The translations under genes were made by a program, and so were the position numbers. From Bacillus sp. ZZV12-4809 (lineage in GTDB: Bacteria; Bacillota; Bacilli; Bacillales; Cytobacillaceae), in assembly GCF_009849585.1 (NCBI RefSeq), contig NZ_VCRN01000001.1, forward strand, positions 523,392 to 587,391: DNA of 64,000 nucleotides, read 5' to 3'. Every line of letters starts with the position of its first letter. The stretch's first letter is position 1. This document shows, in pieces, positions 1 to 7,843 of this stretch. The notes beneath the pieces are model-generated. The model did no database searches. It had not been told where the DNA came from and saw only the letters and a list, made by a program, of their open reading frames with translations.

Positions 1-94
1 TCTCCAACTAATTGACGACACGCAGGATGAGTATGGTAAGATGCATTTTTCAGCTTCCGACTTGCAATTTCTTAATCAGACAGTGATGGTGTAA
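1..94 (+). CDS. 3' end of an unidentified protein gene (truncated by window edge)
   Basis: An open frame enters at base 2 and ends at TAA 92-94, giving 30 residues that end in FLNQTVMV. It is followed at once by a strong hairpin, as expected for the end of a gene. Too little is visible to name a family. Confidence 0.55.
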   Translation, partial: LQLIDDTQDEYGKMHFSASDLQFLNQTVMV

Positions 95-98
95 AAAA

Positions 99-136
99 AA
101 TGCCTGCATCACTTATGATAAAGTGAACAGGCATTA
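99..136. terminator. Bidirectional Rho-independent terminator
   Basis: A two-part stem (AATGCCTG/CAGGCATT around TCACTT/AAGTGA) with A-rich and T-rich flanks lies between convergent genes and can serve both strands. Confidence 0.75.
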
Positions 137-139
137 TTA

Positions 140-937
140 CTATTTGATGGATACTGCAATTTCCAGGGTTTTGAGGGCTCCTTCAGCTTTTTCAATCTTA
201 TAGACAGTTTGGTCCTCCTGCCAGGCAAGAATTTGATCGCGGGAATGCTCGCTGATTGTGTCAAATTTGCCGGATCCATACATTTTAGGAGGCGGCAGCA
301 TGTTGCTTTCTAAGAATTCTACAATTTTCTTGGATTCGGTCAGCAGGATATCAGAATCCTCTGTCCGTGCCCGCGATGTAAATGCCCATCTTCCCTCATT
401 CCAGCTAAGGAAAACGGAACCCGCCCCTGCATCCTGGTAACCTGTGATGGAATACCCAAGATCAACCGGCTCTCCTCCAATTTGCTCAAAATTCTGGTAT
501 GAAATTTGTTCAGAGGCCGCTTCCTTACTTTCATAATTCTGTCCGGTCAGAACCGCAAGGATGGAGTCATCACTTAACTGGTCTAATTTAGCGTCGTTTA
601 TCGGAATTACTTCTTCTGTCTGGAAAAAGATAACCTGATAAGAATCCTGATCAGAATCAGTTTTGGCTGTTAAATGATATCCCTCGTTCAACTTCAGTGT
701 TTCAGGGAGTTTAATTGGAACATCTGTGCTCAATTGCTTTTCTATTTCAGCTATTACTTCCTCTGGAGTTGATGCTTCCTCTTGAGCTGGCTCCTCCTTT
801 TCAGCCTCCGCGTTTTCATTTTCCTGATCGCTGTTTTCGACTTTTCCTTCATCTGTTTGTTCCTTAACGGGCGGTTCACTGGTGCATCCTGTAAGAACAA
901 TCAGTAAAGCCGCGATACAAATTGTCTTCATCTTCAT
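140..937 (-). CDS. Lipoprotein of unknown function
   Basis: A 265-residue secreted lipoprotein. The N-terminus has a short hydrophobic signal ending in the lipobox LTGC, so Cys18 should be lipidated and the protein held on the outer face of the membrane. An acidic, Glu/Gln-rich low-complexity linker (about residues 20-65) follows, then a folded alpha/beta-looking domain with several Trp residues. The start is supported by GGAGGTGAG six bases upstream of ATG. I do not recognise the family; it could be a sporulation or stress lipoprotein, but nothing nearby fixes a role. Confidence 0.75.
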   Translation of the reverse strand: MKMKTICIAALLIVLTGCTSEPPVKEQTDEGKVENSDQENENAEAEKEEPAQEEASTPEEVIAEIEKQLSTDVPIKLPETLKLNEGYHLTAKTDSDQDSYQVIFFQTEEVIPINDAKLDQLSDDSILAVLTGQNYESKEAASEQISYQNFEQIGGEPVDLGYSITGYQDAGAGSVFLSWNEGRWAFTSRARTEDSDILLTESKKIVEFLESNMLPPPKMYGSGKFDTISEHSRDQILAWQEDQTVYKIEKAEGALKTLEIAVSIK

Positions 938-1044
938 GATTTCTCACCTCCTAAATAGTTTTCCCTAATGTCTATTTGCAAAACAGCCATGATATGCAGA
1001 TTCCGTCTGTATATCCGCTCGTGACGGTATACCACGGACGATTC

Positions 1045-1458
1045 TTACTCCAGACATTCGAGATCCTTATTCAGCTTCTTCGATTCGTTTTTGAAGTAAA
1101 GATAAAAGCCGATCCAGGCAATCGCGTAAATAAATAATGAGATTGCGAGATATATAAAGAAGTTTTTCGTTCCAATCGGAATCCAGCCAATCCAACGCCC
1201 TAAAGTGAAATAAACAATCGTGACGGTAAGATAGTGCAGGGCTGTCTGCATGGGCAGACGGAGTGAGCGAATTTCAAAATAAAGCGGAGTAACCGTAAAC
1301 AGCCAGCCGCTGATAATAAAACCTAATGCGTTTAGGATAAATGCCTGCCCGTCCAAAGTCGTCTGGCCACCGAAACCAATTAAGGCTATAGCTGAGGCTG
1401 TAGTGATGAATCCCCCAAAAAATATGCCAAGCATGCTTCTGTACAAAAATGTCCTCAC
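1045..1458 (-). CDS. DUF3021 family membrane protein
   Basis: 137 residues with four predicted membrane helices (about 10-30, 38-58, 70-90, 100-125) and a charged cytoplasmic tail rich in Lys and Glu. DUF3021 proteins are usually encoded directly after a LytTR regulator, and this one starts inside the last codons of such a gene (4-base overlap, ATGA type), so the two are translationally coupled. By analogy with LytTR-membrane inhibitor pairs, it may hold the regulator inactive at the membrane; that is inference. Confidence 0.75.
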   Translation of the reverse strand: MRTFLYRSMLGIFFGGFITTASAIALIGFGGQTTLDGQAFILNALGFIISGWLFTVTPLYFEIRSLRLPMQTALHYLTVTIVYFTLGRWIGWIPIGTKNFFIYLAISLFIYAIAWIGFYLYFKNESKKLNKDLECLE

Positions 1459-1913
1459 TTCTTCTCCCTCCTGCTCATTTTTAAAATTTCTTTTATCCGT
1501 CCAACATAATGGCGTGAAGCATATTCCTTCTCTCCCGATTTAAAGTGAACACAGAGTGTCCCGTTAAAGGATGGCTCAAAGTGACTCATAGCGTAAAGAT
1601 TTGCTATGACAGACTTTGATATCCTGATAAACCGGTGAGAAGGGAGGGATTGTTCAAGTTCATAGAGCTTTTCCTTTACTTTATAAATTCCTTCAGGGGT
1701 TGCAGCTGTCACAGTGTCACCTTCTGATCGAAAAAATTGAACGTCATCAGGCTTTATTAAGTGCTGGTTCTCTCCATCCTTTCCGACAATAATGCCGGTT
1801 TCATTCTTTCGAAGGTACTCGAGGATTTCCTGAATATCCGGGGTGAGTTCTTTGCAGTGTATTGTCACGGTGGTTTCCTCGTTGCGCGGATCGAGGTCAA
1901 TCAGTATTTTCAT
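1455..1913 (-). CDS. LytTR-family DNA-binding transcriptional regulator
   Basis: 152 residues. The C-terminal half (about 55-148) is a LytTR domain, recognised from the pattern VQFFRSEGD, then RFIRISKSVIAN, then SRHYVGRIKEIL. The N-terminal half has no receiver domain, so it is not a classical response regulator; signals probably come through the coupled DUF3021 protein. LytTR proteins bind pairs of 9-bp sites; target sites were not identified here. The start has a clear GGAGG-type site upstream. A stand-alone promoter probably lies in 1914-2045. Confidence 0.85.
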   Translation of the reverse strand: MKILIDLDPRNEETTVTIHCKELTPDIQEILEYLRKNETGIIVGKDGENQHLIKPDDVQFFRSEGDTVTAATPEGIYKVKEKLYELEQSLPSHRFIRISKSVIANLYAMSHFEPSFNGTLCVHFKSGEKEYASRHYVGRIKEILKMSRREKK

Positions 1914-2048
1914 GAAGGCGTCCTCCTTTCCATCAGCTTCTTAATTTAAGTATAGATGGCTGATTTCCAATTGTCACCAGATTCAAGGCAACACGCATGA
2001 CCGGCAGGATAAGCTGCAGGTAATTCCCTCCCTCCTGCAGGCTTAAAA

Positions 2049-2078
2049 AAACCTAAATCACGTAGGATTTAGGCTTCT
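2049..2078 (-). terminator. Rho-independent terminator after yfmQ
   Basis: The inverted repeat CCTAAATC/GGATTTAGG with a run of T on the minus strand lies just downstream of the gene ending at 2093. A run of A/T on both sides also allows use from the plus strand. Confidence 0.65.
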
Positions 2079-2092
2079 ATTTGATATTTAGT

Positions 2093-2530
2093 TTAGCTGG
2101 CCCTGATTGCCAATGAACTGTTTTGCAGGCTATCGGAAAACATGCTGTATGCAATGACCTTTTGTCCGCGCTGTTTAACCACATCAATTCGGTCATGATA
2201 GCTAAAAACGAACAGCTTGTCACCTCTTTCAAGAAACTCTATAACTATAGGTGTCCCACTGATCTCCGGCCGTAGAAAAAGCTGTTCGCTGCCAGGGTGG
2301 ATATAATGCTTCTTAATAAATATTCCTTCATTGAATTGATTGATAATCTGAAGTTTTTCCTCACCTTCCAGCCTGCCATCTTCAACTGTAACTGTAACCT
2401 CTTTTACATCAAGCCTTGAATGAGTTTCAAATTTCCTGATCAGCCAATTAACTGTGCCAGTTGGCATACAGGTCAGCACGATTTTCAGAATACTAGCGAG
2501 AATAATAGGAACCACTATTGCCCATGTCAA
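2093..2530 (-). CDS. yfmQ: YfmQ family protein
   Basis: 145 residues with one N-terminal membrane helix (about 3-22) and a soluble domain. The segments TCMPTGTV, INQFNEGIF, YIHPGSEQ and DRIDVVKQ match what I recall of Bacillus YfmQ (PF10787). The function of the family is not known. The gene lies 22 bases downstream of a small membrane-protein gene on the same strand, so the two probably share a transcript. The assignment is from memory of the family and could not be searched. Confidence 0.65.
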   Translation of the reverse strand: MTWAIVVPIILASILKIVLTCMPTGTVNWLIRKFETHSRLDVKEVTVTVEDGRLEGEEKLQIINQFNEGIFIKKHYIHPGSEQLFLRPEISGTPIVIEFLERGDKLFVFSYHDRIDVVKQRGQKVIAYSMFSDSLQNSSLAIRAS

Positions 2531-2552
2531 CTTTTTTCATCTCCAACAATAT

Positions 2553-2753
2553 TTAGAATCTCCAAATATAAACTCCAAGGGAAGCTAATCCCATAAAAAT
2601 AATGACCACATATATTAAGGTTAAATTGGTGGTGTTCCGTTTTGTTGAACTTCCATAGTTTTCATCAGATTTGCCTGTCAGAAGCAAAGTCGAAACCACA
2701 GCAAAAATCAAGATTAATAGTACCAGTCCAAGCATTATTCCCATGCTGCGCAC
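2553..2753 (-). CDS. Small two-helix membrane protein
   Basis: 66 residues: helix one (about 5-26), a polar loop with the TGKSDENYG segment and KRNTTN, then helix two (about 44-63). A GGGTG-type ribosome site precedes ATG. The shape resembles the short proteins annotated in Bacillus genomes as 'BshB3 potential contributor to bacillithiol synthesis', but this is a weak recollection. It is upstream of yfmQ and probably co-transcribed with it. Confidence 0.55.
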   Translation of the reverse strand: MRSMGIMLGLVLLILIFAVVSTLLLTGKSDENYGSSTKRNTTNLTLIYVVIIFMGLASLGVYIWRF

Positions 2754-2904
2754 CCCTTCCTTTACATCAATACCTATATATTATCGCAAACTAAAGAATA
2801 AACAATCCCACTTTCATTATAATAGCCAGCAGGCTAATTTCTCTAATTAAATATGAAAATATTATGTTATTATTATCAAATACTAGCCTTAAGCGGGGAA
2901 TTTA

Positions 2905-3354
2905 ATGAAAAAGATAATCAGATTGATCATTGCAATTAGCTTTCTTTCATACATATGTGCCTTAATCGTATTACTCTTCTTTCTATCGAGAGGATTTTGG
3001 TCTGGCATGCCATTAATGGAATATATCAGGTATTCTTCAAACTTTGTGCCGTTTAAAACCATTAACGGGTATGTGGTGTCAATTTCCAATGTAAGCATGA
3101 ATTTAGACATTCCTATAAAAAACCTTGCCGGCAACGTTGCTGCATTTTTGCCAATGGGATTTTTCCTGCCCTATTATTTCAGAAAGCTATACAGACTTAA
3201 GACGTTTACCATTACCATGACTGTCATGATTCTTAGTGTGGAAGTTATCCAGCTGGTTACAAGACGGGGAAGTTTTGATATTGATGATTATATTCTAAAT
3301 ATCATTGGAGCTCTATTGGGTCTGGGAATATGGAAGGCAGTGAGCGCACAATAA
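2905..3354 (+). CDS. VanZ family protein
   Basis: 149 residues with four to five membrane helices. The motifs NFVPFKTI (about 47-54), GNVAAFLPMGFFLP in the middle and DIDDYILNIIGALLG near the end are the conserved VanZ-like pattern. VanZ in vancomycin-resistance clusters gives low teicoplanin resistance; most chromosomal members have no known role in Bacillus. The gene stands alone between divergent promoters (2754-2904) and a shared terminator, so no operon context helps. The ribosome site is weak (GGGGAA seven bases before ATG). Confidence 0.8.
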   Translation: MKKIIRLIIAISFLSYICALIVLLFFLSRGFWSGMPLMEYIRYSSNFVPFKTINGYVVSISNVSMNLDIPIKNLAGNVAAFLPMGFFLPYYFRKLYRLKTFTITMTVMILSVEVIQLVTRRGSFDIDDYILNIIGALLGLGIWKAVSAQ

Positions 3355-3386
3355 AATGCCTGTCTCCCAGTGTAGACAGGCATTTC
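3355..3386. terminator. Bidirectional terminator between vanZ-like gene and serine hydrolase
   Basis: AATGCCTGTCT and AGACAGGCATT form an 11-bp stem with an eight-base loop; A and T tracts flank both sides. The two genes converge here. Confidence 0.8.
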
Positions 3387-3388
3387 CA

Positions 3389-4840
3389 TTACTTTGCTTT
3401 TTTTAAAGCTAATATAACCAGCAGCAGTCCATTTATGGCCAGCATAATTACCGCCAATATGGCTAAACAGGCAATATCAGGCGCAAAAACAGAGATGGAA
3501 TGCCAAGGGGATGATGTGATGAATGTGAAAAGCGGGATTATGGCAGCTGAAAGGCCAATTAATACCAGCCCTAAGAAAAGACACACTCCCTTTTTTATAT
3601 GCTTTTGGTTTCTGATTCGGTTTCCTAAAAAAATTGAAAGCAGAATCAGCAGCAGAATGCATCCCAGCATAATGTATTGGACGTCCGAATTAAGGCTGGG
3701 CACTTTTTCAGGCTTCTCTCCATTCAAAAGACTAATGATATGTTCCTTCAGATAATAAAGACCCTCTTCCTCCATAACATGATTCTTATTTGTCAAAATC
3801 ACGCCGCCCCATCCGGTTTCCGGAATATAAAAGACTTCTGCATGCGAATCAGGGGTAGAGCCAGAATGCCAGATCATTTCTTTCGGAGTATCCGGATTGG
3901 AAATGCGAATTCCGAACCCATAATACCGGTCTTCACCTGTTTGAACCTGCGGAGTCATATATAACTCCAAAGTTTTATCACTAATAAAATGGTCCGGCCC
4001 GTTTCCGCTCAATACTTTGACGAATTGTACCATATCTTCAGAGCTGGCTGTAATGTATCCGTAAGGTGCGCCAGCATCATCATAGGCTGCAGAATTTTTC
4101 ACCGGCAGCCCAAACCAGGACTGATAACCGCGGAGATACCCTTTCTTATAAGCTCCCTTTATATCCGCTCCAGCATTTTTCATTCCTAAAGGCTGAAAGA
4201 TCTGCTGTTCCATATACTCTGAATAGGAAATACCCGTAAGTTCTTCAAGTATTGCACCTAAGATTAAGAAATTAGCATTGCTGTATTGATGCTTCTCACC
4301 AGGTTTAGCAGTCAGATCGACTTCTGATAACTTCCTGACTTGATTCTTAATAGCATTCCTGCCTGTTAACTCTTTATCTGATAATGCAAGACCATCGTAC
4401 GTGCTAAACCCGCTTGTTTGTGTGAGCAAATGCTGCACAGTGATTTCGGCAGCTTTCCCATTGTTCAGCTTCAGCCAGGGAAGATATTCCTGAACGCTGG
4501 CATCCAGGCGGATGGTTCCATCATCAGCTAATTTCATTATGGCCATTCCCGTTAAAGACTTGCTTATGGAGCCAATTGTAAAAGGAGTTTGTTCTGTAAC
4601 CTTCTCCTCTGATTCTCCAGTAACTCCCCATGACTGGGAAAAAAACAGTTCATTATTTTGAACGATGGCAACCGAAGCACCCGGAACCTTATATTCCTCC
4701 AGATAATCTTTAATTGCCTTCTCTATGTTCATTTCTATTCCATCTTCAGCTGAAGCCGATTTTCCAAGAAAAAAACTAAATGAAATGAACATAAAAAGAA
4801 CTGCTATTACCTTTAAAAATCTTGACCGTAAGACAGCCAT
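3389..4840 (-). CDS. Serine beta-lactamase-like hydrolase (class C/PBP fold) with membrane tail
   Basis: 483 residues. A signal peptide (about 1-31, ending SASA) precedes a beta-lactamase/esterase class C domain. The catalytic SxxK is SISK (residues 91-94), the second motif is YSN in the stretch HQYSNANF, and HSGS near residue 315 replaces the usual KTG, as in many PbpE-like peptidases. The last 110 residues hold three or four membrane helices, so the catalytic domain is anchored outside the cell. Family members act as D-alanyl-D-alanine carboxypeptidases/endopeptidases or esterases; the substrate cannot be told from sequence. Confidence 0.8.
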   Translation of the reverse strand: MAVLRSRFLKVIAVLFMFISFSFFLGKSASAEDGIEMNIEKAIKDYLEEYKVPGASVAIVQNNELFFSQSWGVTGESEEKVTEQTPFTIGSISKSLTGMAIMKLADDGTIRLDASVQEYLPWLKLNNGKAAEITVQHLLTQTSGFSTYDGLALSDKELTGRNAIKNQVRKLSEVDLTAKPGEKHQYSNANFLILGAILEELTGISYSEYMEQQIFQPLGMKNAGADIKGAYKKGYLRGYQSWFGLPVKNSAAYDDAGAPYGYITASSEDMVQFVKVLSGNGPDHFISDKTLELYMTPQVQTGEDRYYGFGIRISNPDTPKEMIWHSGSTPDSHAEVFYIPETGWGGVILTNKNHVMEEEGLYYLKEHIISLLNGEKPEKVPSLNSDVQYIMLGCILLLILLSIFLGNRIRNQKHIKKGVCLFLGLVLIGLSAAIIPLFTFITSSPWHSISVFAPDIACLAILAVIMLAINGLLLVILALKKAK

Positions 4841-5169
4841 ATTACCTCTCCTCTATCAATGACCTTCTATCATTAATATGACCTAATTTAATATTATCTT
4901 TATTTGGAAGGCTCTAAAATGAGCCTCAGCATGATTTTGCAGTAGGTCTTGAGATGTAATAGGCTGGATTCTTCCCATGTTCATTTAGAAAAAGTGCAGG
5001 TATTTGCGTATTGATGAAGTGTACACACGGGGCAGACAGACAAATGAAAGCAGCAAACCTTACTTCCTTATTACTCTTCTTCTATCTCGTTACTGGGATA
5101 CATGCACTGGTTGTGGGCGGATGCATACTTTATCAGAGACACTCATTTTCCCAGGAGGACTGAGCAGAA
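4841..5169. other. 329-bp gap with a short oxidase-like open frame
   Basis: Promoters for the flanking divergent genes must lie here. At 5044-5163 (+) an ATG frame of 39 residues contains LLFFYLVTGIHAL and VVGG, which resembles one transmembrane helix of haem-copper oxidase subunit III but is too short for the protein and has no ribosome site. It is treated as a possible gene fragment, not a gene. AGGAGG at its end (5154-5159) serves the cupin gene. Confidence 0.3.
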
Positions 5170-5775
5170 ATGGTTAAATATTTAGATTACACCTCTCCAT
5201 CTTTAAATTACTTTTTTGATTTGAATAAAAGCACCCTGGTGAAAAAAGACAACAGAAACTATATAAATGTAATGGGAATTCAGCAATTAAACACGCTGGA
5301 GGATGTCTCGCTTCTTGACATCTATCTAAGCCAAAATAATGTAATAGAACCGCATTATCATCAAAATGCTGCTGAGTTGGTTTATTGTATATCGGGGGCA
5401 GCTACTGTGTCATTGCTTAACCCATTCACCAAACAAATCCAGAACTATTACATTACTCCCGGACAGGTAGCCAATGTGCCTCAAGGCTGGTGGCACTATG
5501 AGGTAGCACATACCGACGGCACTCATCTGCTGGCCATCTTTAATGCTCCTGCTCCGGAGGTGATCCTGGGATCTGATATTCTCAAATTAACGCCTTCCAA
5601 TATTATGGCACATACTTATTGTATGGATGAAAAGCAATGGAAAAAGACCATAGCACCTGTCCGGCCTTCAACCTTTATCGGCCCTGCTAAAGATTGCAGC
5701 AGGTATACTCAGGAACCAAACAAGCCATACCAATACAACCAGCCATATTATCCCCAGCAAATGTATTATTATTAA
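5170..5775 (+). CDS. Cupin-domain protein with tyrosine-rich tail
   Basis: 201 residues. A single cupin beta-barrel (about 45-130) shows the metal ligands of motif 1 in PHYHQNAAELVY (two His and a Glu) and motif 2 in PQGWWHYEV. The C-terminal 25 residues are rich in Tyr, Gln and Pro (PYQYNQPYYPQQMYYY), a composition common in Bacillus spore-coat proteins. A mononuclear cupin of this type could be an oxalate decarboxylase relative or a structural coat protein; the coat role is inference. AGGAGG lies ten bases before ATG. Confidence 0.75.
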   Translation: MVKYLDYTSPSLNYFFDLNKSTLVKKDNRNYINVMGIQQLNTLEDVSLLDIYLSQNNVIEPHYHQNAAELVYCISGAATVSLLNPFTKQIQNYYITPGQVANVPQGWWHYEVAHTDGTHLLAIFNAPAPEVILGSDILKLTPSNIMAHTYCMDEKQWKKTIAPVRPSTFIGPAKDCSRYTQEPNKPYQYNQPYYPQQMYYY

Positions 5776-5779
5776 AAAC

Positions 5780-5810
5780 TCCGCCGGCATGGATAGTACC
5801 ATGCCTGTCT
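5780..5810 (+). terminator. Terminator after the cupin gene
   Basis: GGCATGG and CCATGCC form a stem with a six-base loop, followed by TGTCTTTT on the plus strand. Confidence 0.6.
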
Positions 5811-5819
5811 TTTCAGGTC

Positions 5820-5864
5820 TTCAGCGTACAAGCCTTCCGCTGAATCCCAACCTGGACCTATTGC
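5820..5864 (-). pseudogene. Fragment resembling the end of a DNA alkylation repair gene
   Basis: About 33 of 41 bases match the last codons and stop region of the intact alkylation-repair gene at 7846-7887, on the same strand. Read on the minus strand it gives VGIQRKAC, against VGIKRKTC in the intact gene. No upstream part of the gene remains next to it, so this is a remnant or a copied 3' end. Confidence 0.4.
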
Positions 5865-5940
5865 TATAATTGTGCAAGTAAAAGAGCTCCAATCTGATTT
5901 CTTATCATTCAAGATCTTGAATAATGGAATTTTCAAGTAA

Positions 5941-6171
5941 TTAACCGTAGTAATTATGAAACAACCTAACAATAAGGAAGATACTCACTATTCCCCAAGC
6001 TGTAACACCCACTATCCACCAAACTATAGATCTGGCTTTTAATGTACTTTCTTCACTCTCCTTATTTGCTTTTATAAAAGCAAGATTATTTTCCATACTT
6101 TTCTTCTTAAATATAAGAAAAATGATTCCAATTATAATGAATCCACTCGTTACCCAAAGTAATAAGTCCAC
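5941..6171 (-). CDS. Small two-helix membrane protein
   Basis: 76 residues from a GTG start chosen because GGAGGTGG lies five bases upstream; an ATG eight codons earlier has no ribosome site. Helix one is about residues 2-22, a charged loop with KKKSMENN and KESEES follows, and helix two is about 47-68. No family recognised. The gene is alone on this strand. Confidence 0.6.
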   Translation of the reverse strand: MDLLLWVTSGFIIIGIIFLIFKKKSMENNLAFIKANKESEESTLKARSIVWWIVGVTAWGIVSIFLIVRLFHNYYG

Positions 6172-6224
6172 CTTTCCACCTCCATATTTTTGCAAATTAT
6201 GCTAATAGCCTTAATAATTAAGGA

Positions 6225-6257
6225 AAATGACGTGTACCAATACACACACGCCATTCT
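6225..6257 (-). terminator. Terminator after the RDD gene
   Basis: On the minus strand ATGGCGTGT pairs with ACACGTCAT (one G-U pair), followed by TTTTCC, 45 bases after the stop codon. Confidence 0.6.
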
Positions 6258-6299
6258 ATCTATAAATCTCCTGAAAACGAAAACCGAACAGGGCTCACC

Positions 6300-6719
6300 C
6301 TATATCTGCTCTCGGCTGACATAAGTCCCGGCAATCAAATCATGTATCGCCCTCTTGTCTTCTCTAAATATGACCATAAATATACTGGCCAGTGTTGTGA
6401 TACCGAACGTCACATTTGCCAGTAAAAATTTTCCGATCATTTCTCTTAGAACCATCGTTTTCAAGGTCAAGCCTTCTTCATCCATTCGGCAAACCTTGAT
6501 CTTAAATATGCGCTTCCCGATGATATAACCGCTCCAGACAAGGGGAATGAATGTTAAATAAATTGTATAAATCGTTGGCCAGGTCCATCCCATCATCCAA
6601 TTAAATGTGAGATCTCCCGTTATAAAAAAGAACACTGTTGAGATGGGTATAGTAAGGATGAGATTATCAATAAGGTCTGCGGCAAACCTTATGCCAAATC
6701 CCGCATTCTGTTTCTTCAT
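6300..6719 (-). CDS. RDD family membrane protein
   Basis: 139 residues. The RDD signature is near the N-terminus: FGIRFAADLIDNLIL (Arg-x4-Asp pattern at about 11-16). Two or three helices follow, and the C-terminal KRAIHDLIAGTYV is the second typical motif. RDD proteins are transporter-like, some linked to Na+/H+ exchange; no substrate can be given. GAAGGAGAA stands six bases before ATG. Its first 53 bases overlap the end of the DUF5412 gene in another frame, so the two are probably one transcript with coupled translation. Confidence 0.85.
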   Translation of the reverse strand: MKKQNAGFGIRFAADLIDNLILTIPISTVFFFITGDLTFNWMMGWTWPTIYTIYLTFIPLVWSGYIIGKRIFKIKVCRMDEEGLTLKTMVLREMIGKFLLANVTFGITTLASIFMVIFREDKRAIHDLIAGTYVSREQI

Positions 6720-7158
6720 TTATCTTCTCCTTCTTTATAAAAAATTCTATAAAACTCTTAATCCCACTTCGATAATCAAAAACCTCATCCGGAACTTCAA
6801 GCTGAATGTTATTAATTTTAACAGTATCGTCATCAACCCATTCTATAACAGCTTTCTCCTCCCTATATTGCCAATAGATTTTCCTGGATTTTCGGTTTTC
6901 TTTATTAAAAATTAATTCACCCAAAATTGCATAAGACACTGTAGCACCTTCATTAGATCGATACGCTCTAACGGTATAAGTGCCATCCGGAGAAGCGGCT
7001 TCCGCAATGAACTCCTGTTTAAATCGGCTCCAATCATAAAATAGCCAATACACACCATAAGCAAGAACACCTGTCAATAATAAAACAAAACAAAGTATTG
7101 CCATCATAACCTTACGGCGTGCCAGATTTATTTTCATATCATTTGTATGTGATGCCAA
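6667..7158 (-). CDS. DUF5412-like membrane-anchored protein
   Basis: 163 residues from a TTG start with AGGAGGG eight bases upstream. One membrane helix (about 17-37) is followed by an extracellular domain with ASPDGTYTVRAY, GATVSYAILGEL, KIYWQYRE and WVDDDTVKINN, the pattern I associate with DUF5412. The last 17 codons run into the start of the RDD gene, which is longer than usual for this family and may reflect loss of an original stop codon. Confidence 0.65.
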   Translation of the reverse strand: MASHTNDMKINLARRKVMMAILCFVLLLTGVLAYGVYWLFYDWSRFKQEFIAEAASPDGTYTVRAYRSNEGATVSYAILGELIFNKENRKSRKIYWQYREEKAVIEWVDDDTVKINNIQLEVPDEVFDYRSGIKSFIEFFIKKEKINEETECGIWHKVCRRPY

Positions 7159-7260
7159 CTGGTTTCCCTCCTAATACAATGATCCTCCAGATTTATTAAT
7201 GATTGGTTCAGTAAATATTTGGGTAACTTAAAATCAACATCGTGATTAAGGAGGATTTTA

Positions 7261-7716
7261 ATGAAACTGAACCTTATAATCTCGGCATCTCTCTCAGCAT
7301 TATTGCTAACAGCCTGCAATGGTGACAAAGTAGAAAATCCGCCTGAAAATGCACCTGCTGAAAACGAAAATAAAGAAGCTTCCAATGAGGCTGCATTTAA
7401 TTTTACGAATTTCGACCTTGAGGTAGAGTACAAAGATAATAAAACCATTGATGTGGATTATGAAAATGAAAAAAACGGAATGGAAGCTGCATATCAGGAT
7501 GACCTTGCTGACGAGAAGTTAACATCAGATGAAGCGATGGAGAAGCTTACTCCAATTTTTGAGGGGCTTTCGTTTGATCAAAATACAGAAAATCAAGAGG
7601 TCATTAACCAGGTAAAGGACGCATTTTCAGTTGATGACAATTACCAAACATTCGAATTGGAAGTAAAATTCCCGGATGGAACGGAAAAAGAATATTCAGA
7701 AACGAAAACTCAATAA
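7261..7716 (+). CDS. YusW-like lipoprotein
   Basis: 151 residues. Signal peptide with lipobox LTAC (Cys19), a Glu/Asn-rich linker, then a domain with FTNFDLEVEYKDNKTIDVDYE, split by helices, and FELEVKFPDGT at the end. This matches the YusW family of Bacillus lipoproteins, whose function is not known. AAGGAGG lies seven bases before ATG. The gene is transcribed away from the DUF5412 gene and ends at a strong terminator. Confidence 0.75.
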   Translation: MKLNLIISASLSALLLTACNGDKVENPPENAPAENENKEASNEAAFNFTNFDLEVEYKDNKTIDVDYENEKNGMEAAYQDDLADEKLTSDEAMEKLTPIFEGLSFDQNTENQEVINQVKDAFSVDDNYQTFELEVKFPDGTEKEYSETKTQ

Positions 7717-7721
7717 AAATG

Positions 7722-7757
7722 AAATGAGCTCAGCGCATTGCCTCCTGAGCTCATTTG
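7722..7757 (+). terminator. Terminator after the yusW-like gene
   Basis: A perfect 12-bp stem, AAATGAGCTCAG/CTGAGCTCATTT, with an 11-base loop. Confidence 0.8.
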
Positions 7758-7843
7758 ACATGCATCAGCAATCCCTGGTATCTTGGCACTCACCTATAAC
7801 TATGCTGCATTTGTTTACAGCGGCCAATTTCCCCCGGCAATTC

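Noticed and set aside
5772..5972. 66-codon minus-strand frame
   Set aside because: Its C-terminal half is the out-of-frame reading of the alkylation-repair fragment and it crosses the cupin terminator.
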